Assembly (NCBI GenBank): GCA_934307695.1
Contig: CAKRCS010000006.1
Coordinates: 103,489 to 167,488, forward strand
DNA: 64,000 nt
Direction: 5' to 3'
Source of the DNA: an uncultured Agathobacter sp.
GTDB lineage: Bacteria; Bacillota; Clostridia; Lachnospirales; Lachnospiraceae
Of this stretch, positions 35,630 through 44,617 are shown piece by piece. How positions within the stretch are numbered: position 1 is the first letter of the stretch; the number at the start of each line of letters is the position of its first letter. The notes below the pieces were generated by a model. That model was not told where the DNA came from. It worked only from the letters and a program-made list of their open reading frames with translations, and searched no databases. The position numbers and the translations under genes were made by a program.

Positions 35630-36721
35630 TTATTTCTTCGTAATATATCCCTGTGCCTTTAACAGCTCTGCACACAATACTGCGCCGCCTGCAGCACCGC
35701 GCACGGTGTTGTGGGAAAGTCCGACAAACTTCCAGTCGTATACGGTGTCCTCTCTGAGTCGTCCGACTGAAATTCCCATGCCATGCTCAAAGTTGACATC
35801 AAGGGCGACCTGTGGGCGGTTATCCTCCTCAAGGTACTGGATGAACTGCTTCGGTGCGCTCGGAAGCTCAAGCTGCTGCGGAACACCGGAGTAATTGACA
35901 AGTGCCTCGATGAGCTGTTCCTTGGTCGGCTTCTTTTTAAACTTTACAAATACCGCTGCGGTATGTCCGTTTAATACCGGCACGCGGATGCACTGGCAAG
36001 TGATGACCGGGCTTTCTGCCGGAACGATGCACTTCTTCTCATCATCTACATGTCCCCAGATACGAAGCGGCTCCTTCTCAGACTTCTCCTCCTCGCCTCC
36101 GATGTAAGGAATGATGTTTCCTACCATCTCCGGCCAATCCTTGAAGGTCTTTCCTGCTCCGGAAATCGCCTGATAGGTCGTAGCAACGACTTCGTATGGC
36201 TCAAACTCCTTCCATGCGGTAAGAACCGGTGCGTAAGACTGGATGGAGCAGTTCGGCTTAACTGCAACGAATCCTCTTGTTGTACCGAGACGCTCCTTCT
36301 GATACTTGATCACTTCCATGTGCTCCGGGTTGATTTCCGGAACTACCATAGGAACATCCGGTGTCCAGCGGTGTGCGCTGTTGTTGGAGACAACCGGAGT
36401 CTCTGTCTTTGCGTAAGCCTCCTCGATCTTCTTGATCTCGTCCTTTGTCATATCGACAGCGGAAAATACGAAATCAACCTCTGCTGCTACGCTCTCAACC
36501 TCGTTTACGTTCCTGACTACGATGTTCTTAACGGCTTCCGGCATTGGAGTATCCATTTTCCAGCGATCCCCGACTGCCTCAGCGTATGTCTTGCCTGCAC
36601 TTCTTGGGCTGGCAGCTATTGTTGTAACCTCGAACCATGGATGATTCTCCAATAAAGAGATAAATCTCTGACCAACCATTCCGGTTCCGCCTAAAATACC
36701 AACTTTCAACTTCTCGCTCAT
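35630..36721 (-). CDS. asd: Aspartate-semialdehyde dehydrogenase
   Basis: The enzyme reduces aspartyl phosphate to the semialdehyde that feeds lysine, threonine, methionine and diaminopimelate synthesis. The 363-residue product has the Rossmann motif VGILGGTGMVGQRF, the catalytic Cys (about residue 158) in AVKPNCSIQSY, the substrate motif YQAISGAGKTF and the His-containing RVPVLNGHTAAV segment. Length and VKPNC context match the archaeal/eukaryotic-type subfamily rather than the short enterobacterial type. ATG 36721 is chosen for TAGGAGA about 9 bases upstream; the longer frame would add a non-conserved 20-residue extension. The AT-rich gap upstream (36722-36897) probably holds its promoter, but no convincing boxes were found. 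Confidence 0.95.
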   Translation of the reverse strand: MSEKLKVGILGGTGMVGQRFISLLENHPWFEVTTIAASPRSAGKTYAEAVGDRWKMDTPMPEAVKNIVVRNVNEVESVAAEVDFVFSAVDMTKDEIKKIEEAYAKTETPVVSNNSAHRWTPDVPMVVPEINPEHMEVIKYQKERLGTTRGFVAVKPNCSIQSYAPVLTAWKEFEPYEVVATTYQAISGAGKTFKDWPEMVGNIIPYIGGEEEKSEKEPLRIWGHVDDEKKCIVPAESPVITCQCIRVPVLNGHTAAVFVKFKKKPTKEQLIEALVNYSGVPQQLELPSAPKQFIQYLEEDNRPQVALDVNFEHGMGISVGRLREDTVYDWKFVGLSHNTVRGAAGGAVLCAELLKAQGYITKK

Positions 36722-36897
36722 GTTATGAATTCTCCTATTCTCTTCCGTCTGTGAGTTGTTCTGTCCGTCTCTCGCAAACATTTGTCTTTGTATTAAAAAT
36801 ATTACTTGACTTTGTTAAAAAATACAATTCACAAACCTTATTAAATTACCAATTTATTTTACTATTTATTGTAAAATATGCACAAACTGGAACAAAA

Positions 36898-38364
36898 TTA
36901 CTCGTTTTCGTCATCCGAAGCGTCGTCGTCCTCGTCCCATTCGTCCCCGTCATCCGAAGCATCGTCCTCCCAGCCCGGAATCTCCCAGTCCTTCGCGAGG
37001 TATTCCTCCTCGATCGCAATGACCTTTTCCATTGCTTCCCTGCCCGGCGCACCGATCGTCAGACGCTTGTTCACGCAGGTCTCCATGGAAATTGCATCAT
37101 AGATATCCTCCTCAAACGCATCGGAGAACTTTTTCAGCTCCTCAAGGCTCATATCGTCGATCGCGATCTTCCTGTCGATGCAGTAAAGCACGATCTGTCC
37201 GATGATCCCGTGCGCATCGCGGAACGGGATTCCATGATTTACCAGATAATCTGCCGCATCCGTTGCGTTGGTAAAGCCGTTGTTCGCGCTCTTTCTCATA
37301 ATATCCTTATTAAAGCGCAGGGTCTTTAGCATTCCGTTGAACAGCGCGATGCAGCCCTTCGCCGTATCAAACGCATCAAAGGAAAGCTCCTTGTCCTCCT
37401 GCATATCCTTATTGTAAGCAAGCGGAATGCCCTTCATCGTTGTAAGCAGCGACATGAGCGCACCGTATACGCGCCCGGTCTTTCCGCGCACAAGCTCCGC
37501 GATATCCGGGTTCTTTTTCTGCGGCATGATGCTGCTTCCAGTGCTGTACGCATCATCGATCTCGACAAACTGGTATTCGTTCGAGTTCCAGATGATGATC
37601 TCCTCCGAAAAACGCGACAGATGCATCATGATCGTGGAAAGTGCCGCCAGAAACTCGATCAGATAATCGCGGTCGGAAACGCCGTCCATGCTGTTTAAGG
37701 TCGGTCCGAAAAAGCCCAGAAGATCCGCGGTGTATTCGCGGTCAAGCGGGTATGTAGTCCCGGCAAGCGCACCGGAGCCAAGCGGGCAATAATTCATGCG
37801 CATAAAAATGTCATACAGACGGGAACGGTCTCTTTTGAACATCTCAAAATATGCACCCATGTGATGTGCAAGCGTGATCGGCTGTGCCTTCTGCAGATGG
37901 GTAAAGCCCGGCATGATCGTCTGCGTGTTTTCCTTCATAATAGAAAGAAGCGTCTCAAGCAGCTCCTTCAAAAGTTCGTCTGTCTCAAGCACCTGCTGTC
38001 TGGTGAACAGACGCATATCCAATGCGACCTGATCGTTTCTGCTGCGTCCGGTATGCAGCTTCTTTCCGGTATCGCCAAGGCGGTCGATCAGATTTGCCTC
38101 CACGAAGCTGTGAATATCCTCGTATTCATCCGTGATCACCAGCCTGCCGCTCTCCACATCCTGCCGGATCTCGTCCAGACATGCAACGATCTGCTGCATC
38201 TCCCCGTTTGTGAGGATTCCCTGCTTGCCAAGCATGCAGACATGCGCGATGCTGCCCTCAATGTCCTGTGCGTAAAACTTCTGATCGAATGAAATGGACG
38301 CATTGAAATTGTAAACCAGCTTATCAGTCTCCTTGGTAAAGCGTCCTCCCCATAATTGTGCCAT
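36898..38364 (-). CDS. argH: Argininosuccinate lyase with acidic C-terminal tail
   Basis: The enzyme splits argininosuccinate into arginine and fumarate. The 488-residue product has all hallmarks: [41 protein letters not shown] [15 protein letters not shown] and the fumarase-superfamily signature [12 protein letters not shown]. Family members are usually about 460 residues; the last 28-30 residues here are a run of Asp, Glu and Ser with tryptophan, beyond the normal end ([10 protein letters not shown]). The tail is in frame, and no frameshift is seen. CAGGAT precedes the ATG. It lies 36 bases after queH and likely shares its transcript. The regulator ArgR is encoded at 46.3 kb, but no convincing ARG box was found here. 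Confidence 0.96.
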   Translation of the reverse strand: MAQLWGGRFTKETDKLVYNFNASISFDQKFYAQDIEGSIAHVCMLGKQGILTNGEMQQIVACLDEIRQDVESGRLVITDEYEDIHSFVEANLIDRLGDTGKKLHTGRSRNDQVALDMRLFTRQQVLETDELLKELLETLLSIMKENTQTIMPGFTHLQKAQPITLAHHMGAYFEMFKRDRSRLYDIFMRMNYCPLGSGALAGTTYPLDREYTADLLGFFGPTLNSMDGVSDRDYLIEFLAALSTIMMHLSRFSEEIIIWNSNEYQFVEIDDAYSTGSSIMPQKKNPDIAELVRGKTGRVYGALMSLLTTMKGIPLAYNKDMQEDKELSFDAFDTAKGCIALFNGMLKTLRFNKDIMRKSANNGFTNATDAADYLVNHGIPFRDAHGIIGQIVLYCIDRKIAIDDMSLEELKKFSDAFEEDIYDAISMETCVNKRLTIGAPGREAMEKVIAIEEEYLAKDWEIPGWEDDASDDGDEWDEDDDASDDENE

Positions 38365-38400
38365 AACGATATCCTGCCTTTCTTTTCTGTTGCATAATAT

Positions 38401-39057
38401 TTATATTGAGCTATTGTTTTGTTCCTTCTGCCGTATCTCTTCGTCCCTCTGCGCCTTTGAAAAAACGCATCCGCAGTAATACTGGCGGTACATCCCATAT
38501 TCCCGCGACAGCTCCGTGGACTTTTTGTAGCCTTCCTTTTTCTTAAAGTCCGAAAAAAGATACGGGATCTGATACTCGGTGGCAAGCCGCCCTCCGATCT
38601 CATTGAGCTTCTGCGCATTTTTCAGCGGGCTGATCGAAAGTGTCGTCGTAAAATAATCGAACCCGTTTTTCTTCGCATACTCTGCCGTCTCGCGCAAGCG
38701 AAGCTCATAGCAGGCAAAGCAGCGCTTATCTCCCTCCGGCAGATCCTCCATCCCCTTTACTGTCTCATAGAAGCGCGCGGTGTCATAGCTTCCCTCCACG
38801 AACTGTACCGGGTATTTGGTCGGGAACTCACGCGAAAAGCGCTCCTGCTCCTGTGCGCGGATCGCGTATTCCTCCGGTGGATAGATATTCGGGTTATAGT
38901 AAAACACCGTTATCTGAAAATACTCCGACAGGCATTGCAGGCAGTAAGAGCTGCACGGTCCGCAGCAGCTATGTAACAGAAGCCGCGGCACTTTCCCCTC
39001 GGAGCATATATTCGCGATGGTGTCCTCCATCATTTTCTGGTAATTTATCTTGTTCAT
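38401..39057 (-). CDS. queH: Epoxyqueuosine reductase QueH
   Basis: The enzyme performs the last step of queuosine synthesis in tRNA, reducing epoxyqueuosine; QueH is the DUF208-type alternative to QueG. The 218-residue product has LLLHSCCGPCSSYCLQCL at the start (CCGPC ligands), the pair CFACYELRL and the C-terminal YYCGCVFS; these cysteines bind the Fe-S cluster and metal. The ATG at 39057 gives the family start MNKINYQ; a longer frame would read back through the preceding gene. It begins five bases after that gene's stop codon, so the two are co-translated. Confidence 0.92.
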   Translation of the reverse strand: MNKINYQKMMEDTIANICSEGKVPRLLLHSCCGPCSSYCLQCLSEYFQITVFYYNPNIYPPEEYAIRAQEQERFSREFPTKYPVQFVEGSYDTARFYETVKGMEDLPEGDKRCFACYELRLRETAEYAKKNGFDYFTTTLSISPLKNAQKLNEIGGRLATEYQIPYLFSDFKKKEGYKKSTELSREYGMYRQYYCGCVFSKAQRDEEIRQKEQNNSSI

Positions 39058-39061
39058 AGAC

Positions 39062-39448
39062 CTACTTGTCCAGACGGCTGCAAAGCTGCAATGCAATGAT
39101 CGCAAGCACATACAGCACCACGCACAGGAGCATAAGCGGCGCACGGTGGATGCAGACACCCGCAACGATCTGGACGATCACGGCGATCCCATGCACCCAC
39201 AGCTCTACGTTGTGGAGCATTACCGCAATTCCCGCCTCAAGGATGATCACAAGGCATACCGGAACGACCGGCTCTCCAAGTCCGAGTGTTCCGATCAAGA
39301 TCAGCACAAGCGCCAGAACGCCAAAGCCAAGCATCACGTCCAGCTTCTTGTTCTCCTTGAAAAAATTGCCAATCCGAGCAGCCTTTTCCTGCACTTTATT
39401 TGTATTTTTCACATCTGTATGTTCTGTTTTCTTTTTGTTCCTGCTCAT
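39062..39448 (-). CDS. Small membrane protein, unknown function
   Basis: The 128-residue product has a basic cytoplasmic N-terminus (MSRNKKKTEHTDVKNTNK), a short amphipathic stretch and then three or four hydrophobic segments (MLGFGVLALVLILIGTLGLG, VVPVCLVIILEAGIAVML, HGIAVIVQIVAGVCI, MLLCVVLYVLAIIALQL). No family is recognised. ATG 39448 is chosen because GAGAGGTAG lies upstream. It heads the queH-argH run, divergent from the tRNA-Thr gene; the divergent gap of about 130 bases must hold its promoter. Confidence 0.65.
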   Translation of the reverse strand: MSRNKKKTEHTDVKNTNKVQEKAARIGNFFKENKKLDVMLGFGVLALVLILIGTLGLGEPVVPVCLVIILEAGIAVMLHNVELWVHGIAVIVQIVAGVCIHRAPLMLLCVVLYVLAIIALQLCSRLDK

Positions 39449-39527
39449 AATTTCTACCTCTCTGCACAATTCATTACCGATTATATCAATTCCTCAGAAA
39501 AAGGACAACCTGTTTCACAAAAAAAGG

Positions 39528-39556
39528 TTGATTTTCGTTTTGGAATTTGTTATGAT
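39528..39556 (+). promoter_or_regulatory. Promoter of tRNA-Thr
   Basis: TTGATT, 17 bases, TATGAT, ending 21 bases before the tRNA 5' end. Good sigma-A match for a stable-RNA gene. Confidence 0.75.
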
Positions 39557-39577
39557 AAGTCTTGCTTGCAAGAGCAC

Positions 39578-39650
39578 GCCGATATGGCTCAGTCGGTAGA
39601 GCGACGCACTCGTAATGCGTAGGTCATGGGTTCGATTCCCATTATCGGCT
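39578..39650 (+). tRNA. tRNA-Thr (CGT anticodon)
   Basis: A 73-base cloverleaf: acceptor GCCGATA / TATCGGC, D arm GCTC...GAGC, anticodon arm ACGCA CTCGTAA TGCGT with anticodon CGT (threonine, ACG codons), T arm ATGGG TTCGATT CCCAT. The terminal CCA is not encoded. It has its own promoter and terminator and is a single-gene unit. Confidence 0.97.
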
Positions 39651-39653
39651 CTT

Positions 39654-39686
39654 ACACGGGACATCTTTTGTTCCGTGTTTTCTTTT
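39654..39686 (+). terminator. Terminator of tRNA-Thr
   Basis: ACACGG(G)AC, loop, GT(T)CCGTGT, then TTTCTTTT, starting four bases after the tRNA. Intrinsic terminator. Confidence 0.8.
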
Positions 39687-39751
39687 ATCCCGGCACAGTT
39701 TCGTGCATTTTCCCAGTATTTTCTTTGTTCCTGACAGACAAAGGAGAATCT

Positions 39752-40645
39752 ATGAATTATCAGGAGTTTTTACATGACATCAAGGGGCAGCTTTGCGCCC
39801 TCTTAGATCCCGGCGCTTCGGTGGAGTTCCGCACGATCACCAAGAACAACGGCGTGGACAAGGACGCTTTTATCATTTCCTCGCCGGACACAAATCTCTG
39901 TCCGACCATTTACCTTCTGCCCTACTATCACCGCTATCTGGATGGAGTTTCCACGGAGGATATTGTCGAGGACATTTTTACGACCTATTCCCGCGCACTT
40001 CCGTCCTACGACTTTGATACCTCCGTTTTTACCGATTTTGAAAAGGCCAGACATAACATCATCCTGCGTCTGGTCAGCTACGAGCGCAACAAGGAGCTTC
40101 TTGCCTCCGTTCCGCACAAGCGCTTTTTAGACTTTGCCATTCTTTTTTACTGCCTGCTGCAGGCGGATGATTCCAACCAGGCAAGCATCCTGATCTATGA
40201 CGATCATCTGCGCTTCTGGAATATTGACGAGGAGGAGCTTTACGAGATTGCACTGTCCAACACGCCAAAGCTGCTGACACACCGCCTCGACAACCTGCAC
40301 AGCATCCTGACCGAGGTGATCTCGGATTCCTCCGAGTTCGCGGATCAGGAGGTCTTTCCGATCTATGTCTTGTCCAACCAGTACCGCACCTACGGGGCAT
40401 CCGTCCTTTTGTACCCGAACCTGATTTCCTCGCTCGCGGACCGGTTTGAAAAGGATCTGGTCATTCTGCCAAGCAGTGTCCATGAGCTGCTTCTTCTGCC
40501 GACGGGCGGCACGCCGGATATGGACTACTACGCCGATATGGTGCAGCAGGTCAACGCAACGCAGCTTGCCGATGATGAGATCCTGTCCGACCATGCCTAC
40601 CTCTACACCCGCGCCACCCATCTGCTTACCAGCGCCGCGGTATAA
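39752..40645 (+). CDS. DUF5688-like protein
   Basis: The 297-residue soluble product begins MNYQEFLHDIKGQLCALLD and contains TITKNNGVDKDAF, PTIYLLPYYHRYLDG and EDIVEDIFTTY, a layout I associate with Lachnospiraceae proteins annotated DUF5688. There is no signal peptide or membrane helix. No catalytic motif is obvious; HELLLLPTG near the C-terminus is a recurring feature. The ATG at 39752 has AAAGGAGA upstream; a longer frame would run through the tRNA. It is a single gene between tRNA-Thr and the convergent glgA. Function unknown. Confidence 0.75.
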   Translation: MNYQEFLHDIKGQLCALLDPGASVEFRTITKNNGVDKDAFIISSPDTNLCPTIYLLPYYHRYLDGVSTEDIVEDIFTTYSRALPSYDFDTSVFTDFEKARHNIILRLVSYERNKELLASVPHKRFLDFAILFYCLLQADDSNQASILIYDDHLRFWNIDEEELYEIALSNTPKLLTHRLDNLHSILTEVISDSSEFADQEVFPIYVLSNQYRTYGASVLLYPNLISSLADRFEKDLVILPSSVHELLLLPTGGTPDMDYYADMVQQVNATQLADDEILSDHAYLYTRATHLLTSAAV

Positions 40646-40654
40646 AAAAGAAAT

Positions 40655-40707
40655 CGGCATCATCCAAAGATATGCATCTGTCAAAGATGTATATCCGGAT
40701 AATGCCG
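40655..40707. terminator. Bidirectional terminator between the DUF5688-like gene and glgA
   Basis: CGGCATCATCC...AGATATGCATC, loop, GATGTATATC...GGATAATGCCG: a long stem with small mismatches, A-rich before and T-rich after, so it can serve both convergent genes. Confidence 0.85.
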
Positions 40708-40764
40708 TTTTCATTTGTTATATGATTTCCTATGTCTCTTACGGTATAATAGCTGCACCGCGGA

Positions 40765-42210
40765 TTACTCCGTCAGCCGGTTATAAAGCTCCTCGTACCT
40801 GCCCGCTGACGCATTCCACGAGAAGTTCATATCCATGCCGCGCTCCATGATGCCCTTCCAGCTCGGCTTGTCGTTATCAAAAGTCTGCTTCGCATAGCGG
40901 ATCACATGCAGCATGTCGTGCGCGTTGTAGTTGCGGAAGGAAAATCCCGTTCCGGTCTGCGTATATTCATTGTACGGCTCTACCGTATCCTTAAGTCCGC
41001 CAGTCTCCCGCACGATCGGCACTGTGCCGTAGCGCATGGAAATAAGCTGGCTTAATCCGCACGGTTCAAAGAGCGACGGCATCAAAAATGCATCGCAGGA
41101 CGCATAGATCTGATGCGCCTTTTTCTCTGAATATCCGATGTGCACATATACCTTGTCCGGATATTTGTTCTGAAAATAGTGGAACATATTCTCATAGCGG
41201 GATTCCCCGGTTCCAAGGATCGCCAGCTGCACATTCATCGTGCTTAGCATCTCGTCCATCACATAGGCAACCAGATCAAAGCCCTTCTGGTCGGTCAGTC
41301 TCGATATGATTCCGATCAGCATTGCATTTTCATCCACAGAGATTCCTGCGGTCTCCTGAAACTTTTTCTTGTTGAGGCGTTTGCCCTCCACGGCATCGCG
41401 CTCGGAAAAATGATAGTCGATGTACGGATCGGTCAGCGGATTGTACTCCTCATAATCCAGTCCGTTGATGATTCCCGAAAGAACATTTCTGCGGGCAAAC
41501 ATCAGTCCGTCCAGTCCCTCTCCGCCCTCAGGTGTGGTAATATCATGCGCATACGTCGGGCTTACCGTTGTCACGGCATCCGCATAAACGACACCGCCCT
41601 TCAAGTAATTCGCCTCGCCATACGCCTCCAGCTCGTTGGAATTAAAGATCTGCTTCGGAAGTCCGGTGATGTCCATAACCTCCTGTATCCGCCAGCGTCC
41701 CTGAAACTTCAGGTTGTGGATGGAGAAAACTGTCTTGATCCCGGAATAAAACAGATCACTTCCAAAGGATGTGTGCAAAAATACCGGCAAAAGTCCCGTC
41801 TGCCAGTCGTTACAGTGGATCACATCCGGGTGGTATTCCAAAAACGGAAGCGCACACAGCACCGCCTTGGAAAAATAGGCGAACTTTTCCACATCCTCAT
41901 AGATGTTGTTGTACGGCGAAGCTCCGGCGAAATAGAACTCATTATCGACGAAATAGTATGTGATGCCCTTGTACTGTGTCTCAAAGATTCCGGCATATTG
42001 CCTGCGCCAGTTAAGATCTACATAAAAATGGCATTTGAACTTCAGATCCGGCAGGAAGGACTTGTCCATACATGCGTACTTTGGGAGAATGACTCTCACA
42101 TCAAATTCATTCTTGTTGATATATCGTGGGAGCGAGCCGACTACATCTGCAAGTCCGCCCGTTTTCATAAATGGAACTGCCTCCGATGAAACGAATAAAA
42201 TATTCTTCAT
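40765..42210 (-). CDS. glgA: Glycogen synthase (ADP-glucose)
   Basis: The GT5 enzyme adds ADP-glucose units to glycogen. The 481-residue product has the N-terminal KTGGLADVVGSLP (ADP-glucose binding; the Lys of KTGGL is conserved), the acceptor region and DAFLMPSLFEPCGLSQLISM with the catalytic Glu and the nucleotide contacts in the C-terminal half. GGAGTTGGAGGG lies before the ATG. It has its own promoter (42246-42274) and is separate from glgC-glgD at 53.7-56.0 kb; together they imply glycogen storage, which in sporeformers often feeds spore formation. Confidence 0.96.
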   Translation of the reverse strand: MKNILFVSSEAVPFMKTGGLADVVGSLPRYINKNEFDVRVILPKYACMDKSFLPDLKFKCHFYVDLNWRRQYAGIFETQYKGITYYFVDNEFYFAGASPYNNIYEDVEKFAYFSKAVLCALPFLEYHPDVIHCNDWQTGLLPVFLHTSFGSDLFYSGIKTVFSIHNLKFQGRWRIQEVMDITGLPKQIFNSNELEAYGEANYLKGGVVYADAVTTVSPTYAHDITTPEGGEGLDGLMFARRNVLSGIINGLDYEEYNPLTDPYIDYHFSERDAVEGKRLNKKKFQETAGISVDENAMLIGIISRLTDQKGFDLVAYVMDEMLSTMNVQLAILGTGESRYENMFHYFQNKYPDKVYVHIGYSEKKAHQIYASCDAFLMPSLFEPCGLSQLISMRYGTVPIVRETGGLKDTVEPYNEYTQTGTGFSFRNYNAHDMLHVIRYAKQTFDNDKPSWKGIMERGMDMNFSWNASAGRYEELYNRLTE

Positions 42211-42245
42211 AAAAACCCTCCAACTCCAATCCGATTATTAAGAAT

Positions 42246-42274
42246 ATTATATTCCCTTTTTTATAAATTGGAAA
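42246..42274 (-). promoter_or_regulatory. Promoter of glgA
   Basis: On the minus strand TTTCCA, 17 bases, TATAAT, ending 35 bases upstream of the glgA start. Confidence 0.6.
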
Positions 42275-42337
42275 CCCTTATTTTCAACCACTTCCCGGCG
42301 GAGTTGAAGCTGCACATGTGCGTCCGCACAGACAGAC

Positions 42338-42389
42338 AACGAAGTCATCCGGCATCGCCTCATTACGCAATCCCGCCATCGCCTTATTA
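42338..42389. repeat. Imperfect 24-bp direct repeat at the end of spo0A
   Basis: On the minus strand GCGTAATAAGGCGATGGCGG and GCGTAATGAGGCGATGCCGG are adjacent copies of a ~24-bp unit, starting at the spo0A stop codon. The second copy is non-coding. Probably a small local duplication. Confidence 0.55.
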
Positions 42390-43190
42390 CGCGCAGCCTG
42401 CCGTCTGCTTCATCTGCAGCCGTATCCTGTCTGTGATGAGCGCGATAAATTCCGAGTTGGTCGGCTTTCCCTTTCCGTTGTTCACTGTATAGCCGAACAG
42501 CTCATCGATCGTGTCCATTTTGCCCCTGCTCCATGCAACCTCGATGGCATGGCGGATCGCACGCTCCACCCGGCTTGAGGTCGTGTCAAACTTCTTTGCG
42601 ATGGTCGGATAAAGCACCTTTGTTATGGAATTGAGCATATCCATATCATTTACCGACATCATAATTGCCTCTCTTAAGTACTGATAGCCCTTGATGTGCG
42701 CCGGCACGCCGACTTCGTGGATGATCTCCGTGACGGTGTGCTCTAAGTCATCCGGTCCCTGCTCCTCCATGCGTTCATAGGCGTTGATCTTGCGCTTGTC
42801 CTGATCGGTTTTTACATCCCGCACATGCTTGATGCGGTTTATCACCATATTGTTGTCGAATGGCTTCATAATGAAATAATCCGCGCCATACGAAAATGCC
42901 TCCTCCGTGATCTTCTCCTGTCCGATCGCACTGATCATGATAAAAGAAGGATGCGTTGTCATGGATGTGTCCTCGCTGATCCGCTTTAAGACCGCAAGCC
43001 CATCTAGTTTTGGCATAACAACATCCATCAGCACCACATCCGGCTGCTTCTCCTGAATCAGCTTATATGCCTGCTCCCCATCCTTTGCTGCTCCCACTAC
43101 TTCAAACTCATCTTCCCCTGAAACTATCGCTCCAAGTAACTGTAGCATTCTTTCGTTGTCATCTGCAATCACACATTTTAGTGTCTCCAT
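42387..43190 (-). CDS. spo0A: Sporulation master regulator
   Basis: Spo0A is a response regulator whose phosphorylated form triggers sporulation. The 267-residue product has a receiver domain (about 1-125) with [11 protein letters not shown], the phosphoacceptor Asp in [13 protein letters not shown], the switch FIMISAIGQ and FIMKPFDNN, and a C-terminal DNA-binding domain with [36 protein letters not shown], whose recognition helix is highly conserved. GGAGGCAGAT precedes the ATG at 43190. It follows spoIVB, the standard order in Firmicutes. A promoter overlapping the end of spoIVB (43231-43260) is visible. Confidence 0.98.
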   Translation of the reverse strand: METLKCVIADDNERMLQLLGAIVSGEDEFEVVGAAKDGEQAYKLIQEKQPDVVLMDVVMPKLDGLAVLKRISEDTSMTTHPSFIMISAIGQEKITEEAFSYGADYFIMKPFDNNMVINRIKHVRDVKTDQDKRKINAYERMEEQGPDDLEHTVTEIIHEVGVPAHIKGYQYLREAIMMSVNDMDMLNSITKVLYPTIAKKFDTTSSRVERAIRHAIEVAWSRGKMDTIDELFGYTVNNGKGKPTNSEFIALITDRIRLQMKQTAGCA

Positions 43191-43230
43191 ATCTGCCTCC
43201 AATGCTTGTCACTTTTTATCATTGTAACTA

Positions 43231-43260
43231 TATATAAACTTAATTGGAGGAATTTGTCAA
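43231..43260 (-). promoter_or_regulatory. Promoter of spo0A, with nearby 0A-box-like site
   Basis: On the minus strand TTGACA (43260-43255) overlaps the spoIVB stop codon; TATATA follows after 18 bases. Just upstream, TTTGTCGACA (43263-43272) is close to the 0A-box TTTGTCRAA, differing at the end. Autoregulation by Spo0A would fit, but one mismatch leaves doubt. Confidence 0.5.
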
Positions 43261-44576
43261 TATTTGTCGACAGTTCGTAACATATTCTCTATAAAAATCC
43301 CATACCCGCGCTTCGGATCGTTCACCAGCACATGCGTGACTGCGCCGATGATCCTGCCGTCCTGTATGATCGGGCTGCCGCTCATCCCCTGCACGATCCC
43401 GCCGGTCAGCTCCAAAAGTGTTGGATCTGTCACATGGAACTGGATTCCCTTGTTGGTATTGGCAGCCTGATAGTTCACGCTGTCGATTGAAATCTCGTAG
43501 GACTTTATCTCGCCACTGATATCGGATAAGATGTACGCTTTGTCACAGGCAATCTGCTGCATGTATCCGATCTCGAAGCACGCATCCGAGTTCTTGTAAT
43601 TTTCCAGACAACGCTCGTCCAGCTCGCCGTATATCCCCATGCTGCTGTTCGTCCGGATACTTCCGAGGTAATTGTCGTTCCCGTAGTAGATAATGCCCTC
43701 CAGCTCCCCCGGAGCGCCATTTTCGCCCTTTTGAATGCCGAGCAGGCGCATATTGTATACACGCCCCTCGGATATTGTCAGAAGCTCCCCCGTCTCGCCA
43801 TCGCCAATGCCGTGTCCGAGTGCTCCAAAGCTGCCCTCCCTTGTGTAGTAGGTCAGAGTTCCGATTCCCGCCATGTCGTCCTTTACCCAGATTCCAAGCA
43901 GATATTTATGTTCCTGTGTGCAGACCGGCTCCACCGCAACATCAATGGATTTTCCTTTGCGCTCCAAGGTCAGCACAAGCCTTTCCTCCTCGTTTTGCTG
44001 CACCGCCTCGATAAGTGCCTCCTTCGTCCCGACCGGCACACCATTCGCGGCGCAGATGTAATCACCCGGAAGCACCTTATTCTCCGCAGGGCTGGTCCGT
44101 ACGCCCTGCGCATCCAGCACCTCGGATGTCTTTAACACAAGTACCCCTTCCGTCTGTCCGTAGATGCCGATCACACGCCCGGACGCATATACCGACTGTG
44201 CGGAGATCACACTGACCTCCACCTCCTTGATCGGCACGATTCCAAAGAGCTTACAGGTTATGATATAGTCCACATCCTGTGTCACACTCTCCGAAAAAAG
44301 CTCCTGTGTTTCCACGTCCGGCTGTATTCCGCCCTGCTCCGCCGCGGACACAATATTCCCCGATGCACTCTGCTGCCGGAGTGCCGCCGTGCTCTTTAGC
44401 GTTGCCTTCTGCTCTACACTGACCGGCACCTGCAGATTCAGTTTTGGTGCCTCCCCCTCACACACATAGATATGGTTTGGGATCGCACCAAGAAGCGTTG
44501 TGTAGGCAAAGCAGAACACAACACTTAAATAGATCACTACTACATTTTTATAAAACCGCGCACAAAAAAATCGCAT
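43257..44576 (-). CDS. spoIVB: SpoIVB signalling serine protease
   Basis: SpoIVB is made in the forespore and cuts SpoIVFA to activate sigma-K in the mother cell. The 439-residue product has an N-terminal membrane segment (VVVIYLSVVFCFAYTTLLG), a PDZ domain (about 185-255, LPGDYICAANGVPVGTKEAL) and the peptidase domain with His in ALGHGIGDG and the catalytic Ser in VQGMSGSPIIQDGRIIGAVTHV. The ATG at 44576 has GGAG seven bases upstream and gives a family-typical length. It lies between recN and spo0A, as in Bacillus and Clostridia. Confidence 0.96.
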   Translation of the reverse strand: MRFFCARFYKNVVVIYLSVVFCFAYTTLLGAIPNHIYVCEGEAPKLNLQVPVSVEQKATLKSTAALRQQSASGNIVSAAEQGGIQPDVETQELFSESVTQDVDYIITCKLFGIVPIKEVEVSVISAQSVYASGRVIGIYGQTEGVLVLKTSEVLDAQGVRTSPAENKVLPGDYICAANGVPVGTKEALIEAVQQNEEERLVLTLERKGKSIDVAVEPVCTQEHKYLLGIWVKDDMAGIGTLTYYTREGSFGALGHGIGDGETGELLTISEGRVYNMRLLGIQKGENGAPGELEGIIYYGNDNYLGSIRTNSSMGIYGELDERCLENYKNSDACFEIGYMQQIACDKAYILSDISGEIKSYEISIDSVNYQAANTNKGIQFHVTDPTLLELTGGIVQGMSGSPIIQDGRIIGAVTHVLVNDPKRGYGIFIENMLRTVDKY

Positions 44577-44617
44577 ACCATTACTCCAAAAATCTTTTGT
44601 AATAGTATGCGATAAAT

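Noticed and set aside
38365..38400. ARG box before argH
   Set aside because: TTGCATAATATTTATATTGA is AT-rich and partly palindromic but lacks the TGNAT...ATNCA symmetry of ArgR sites.
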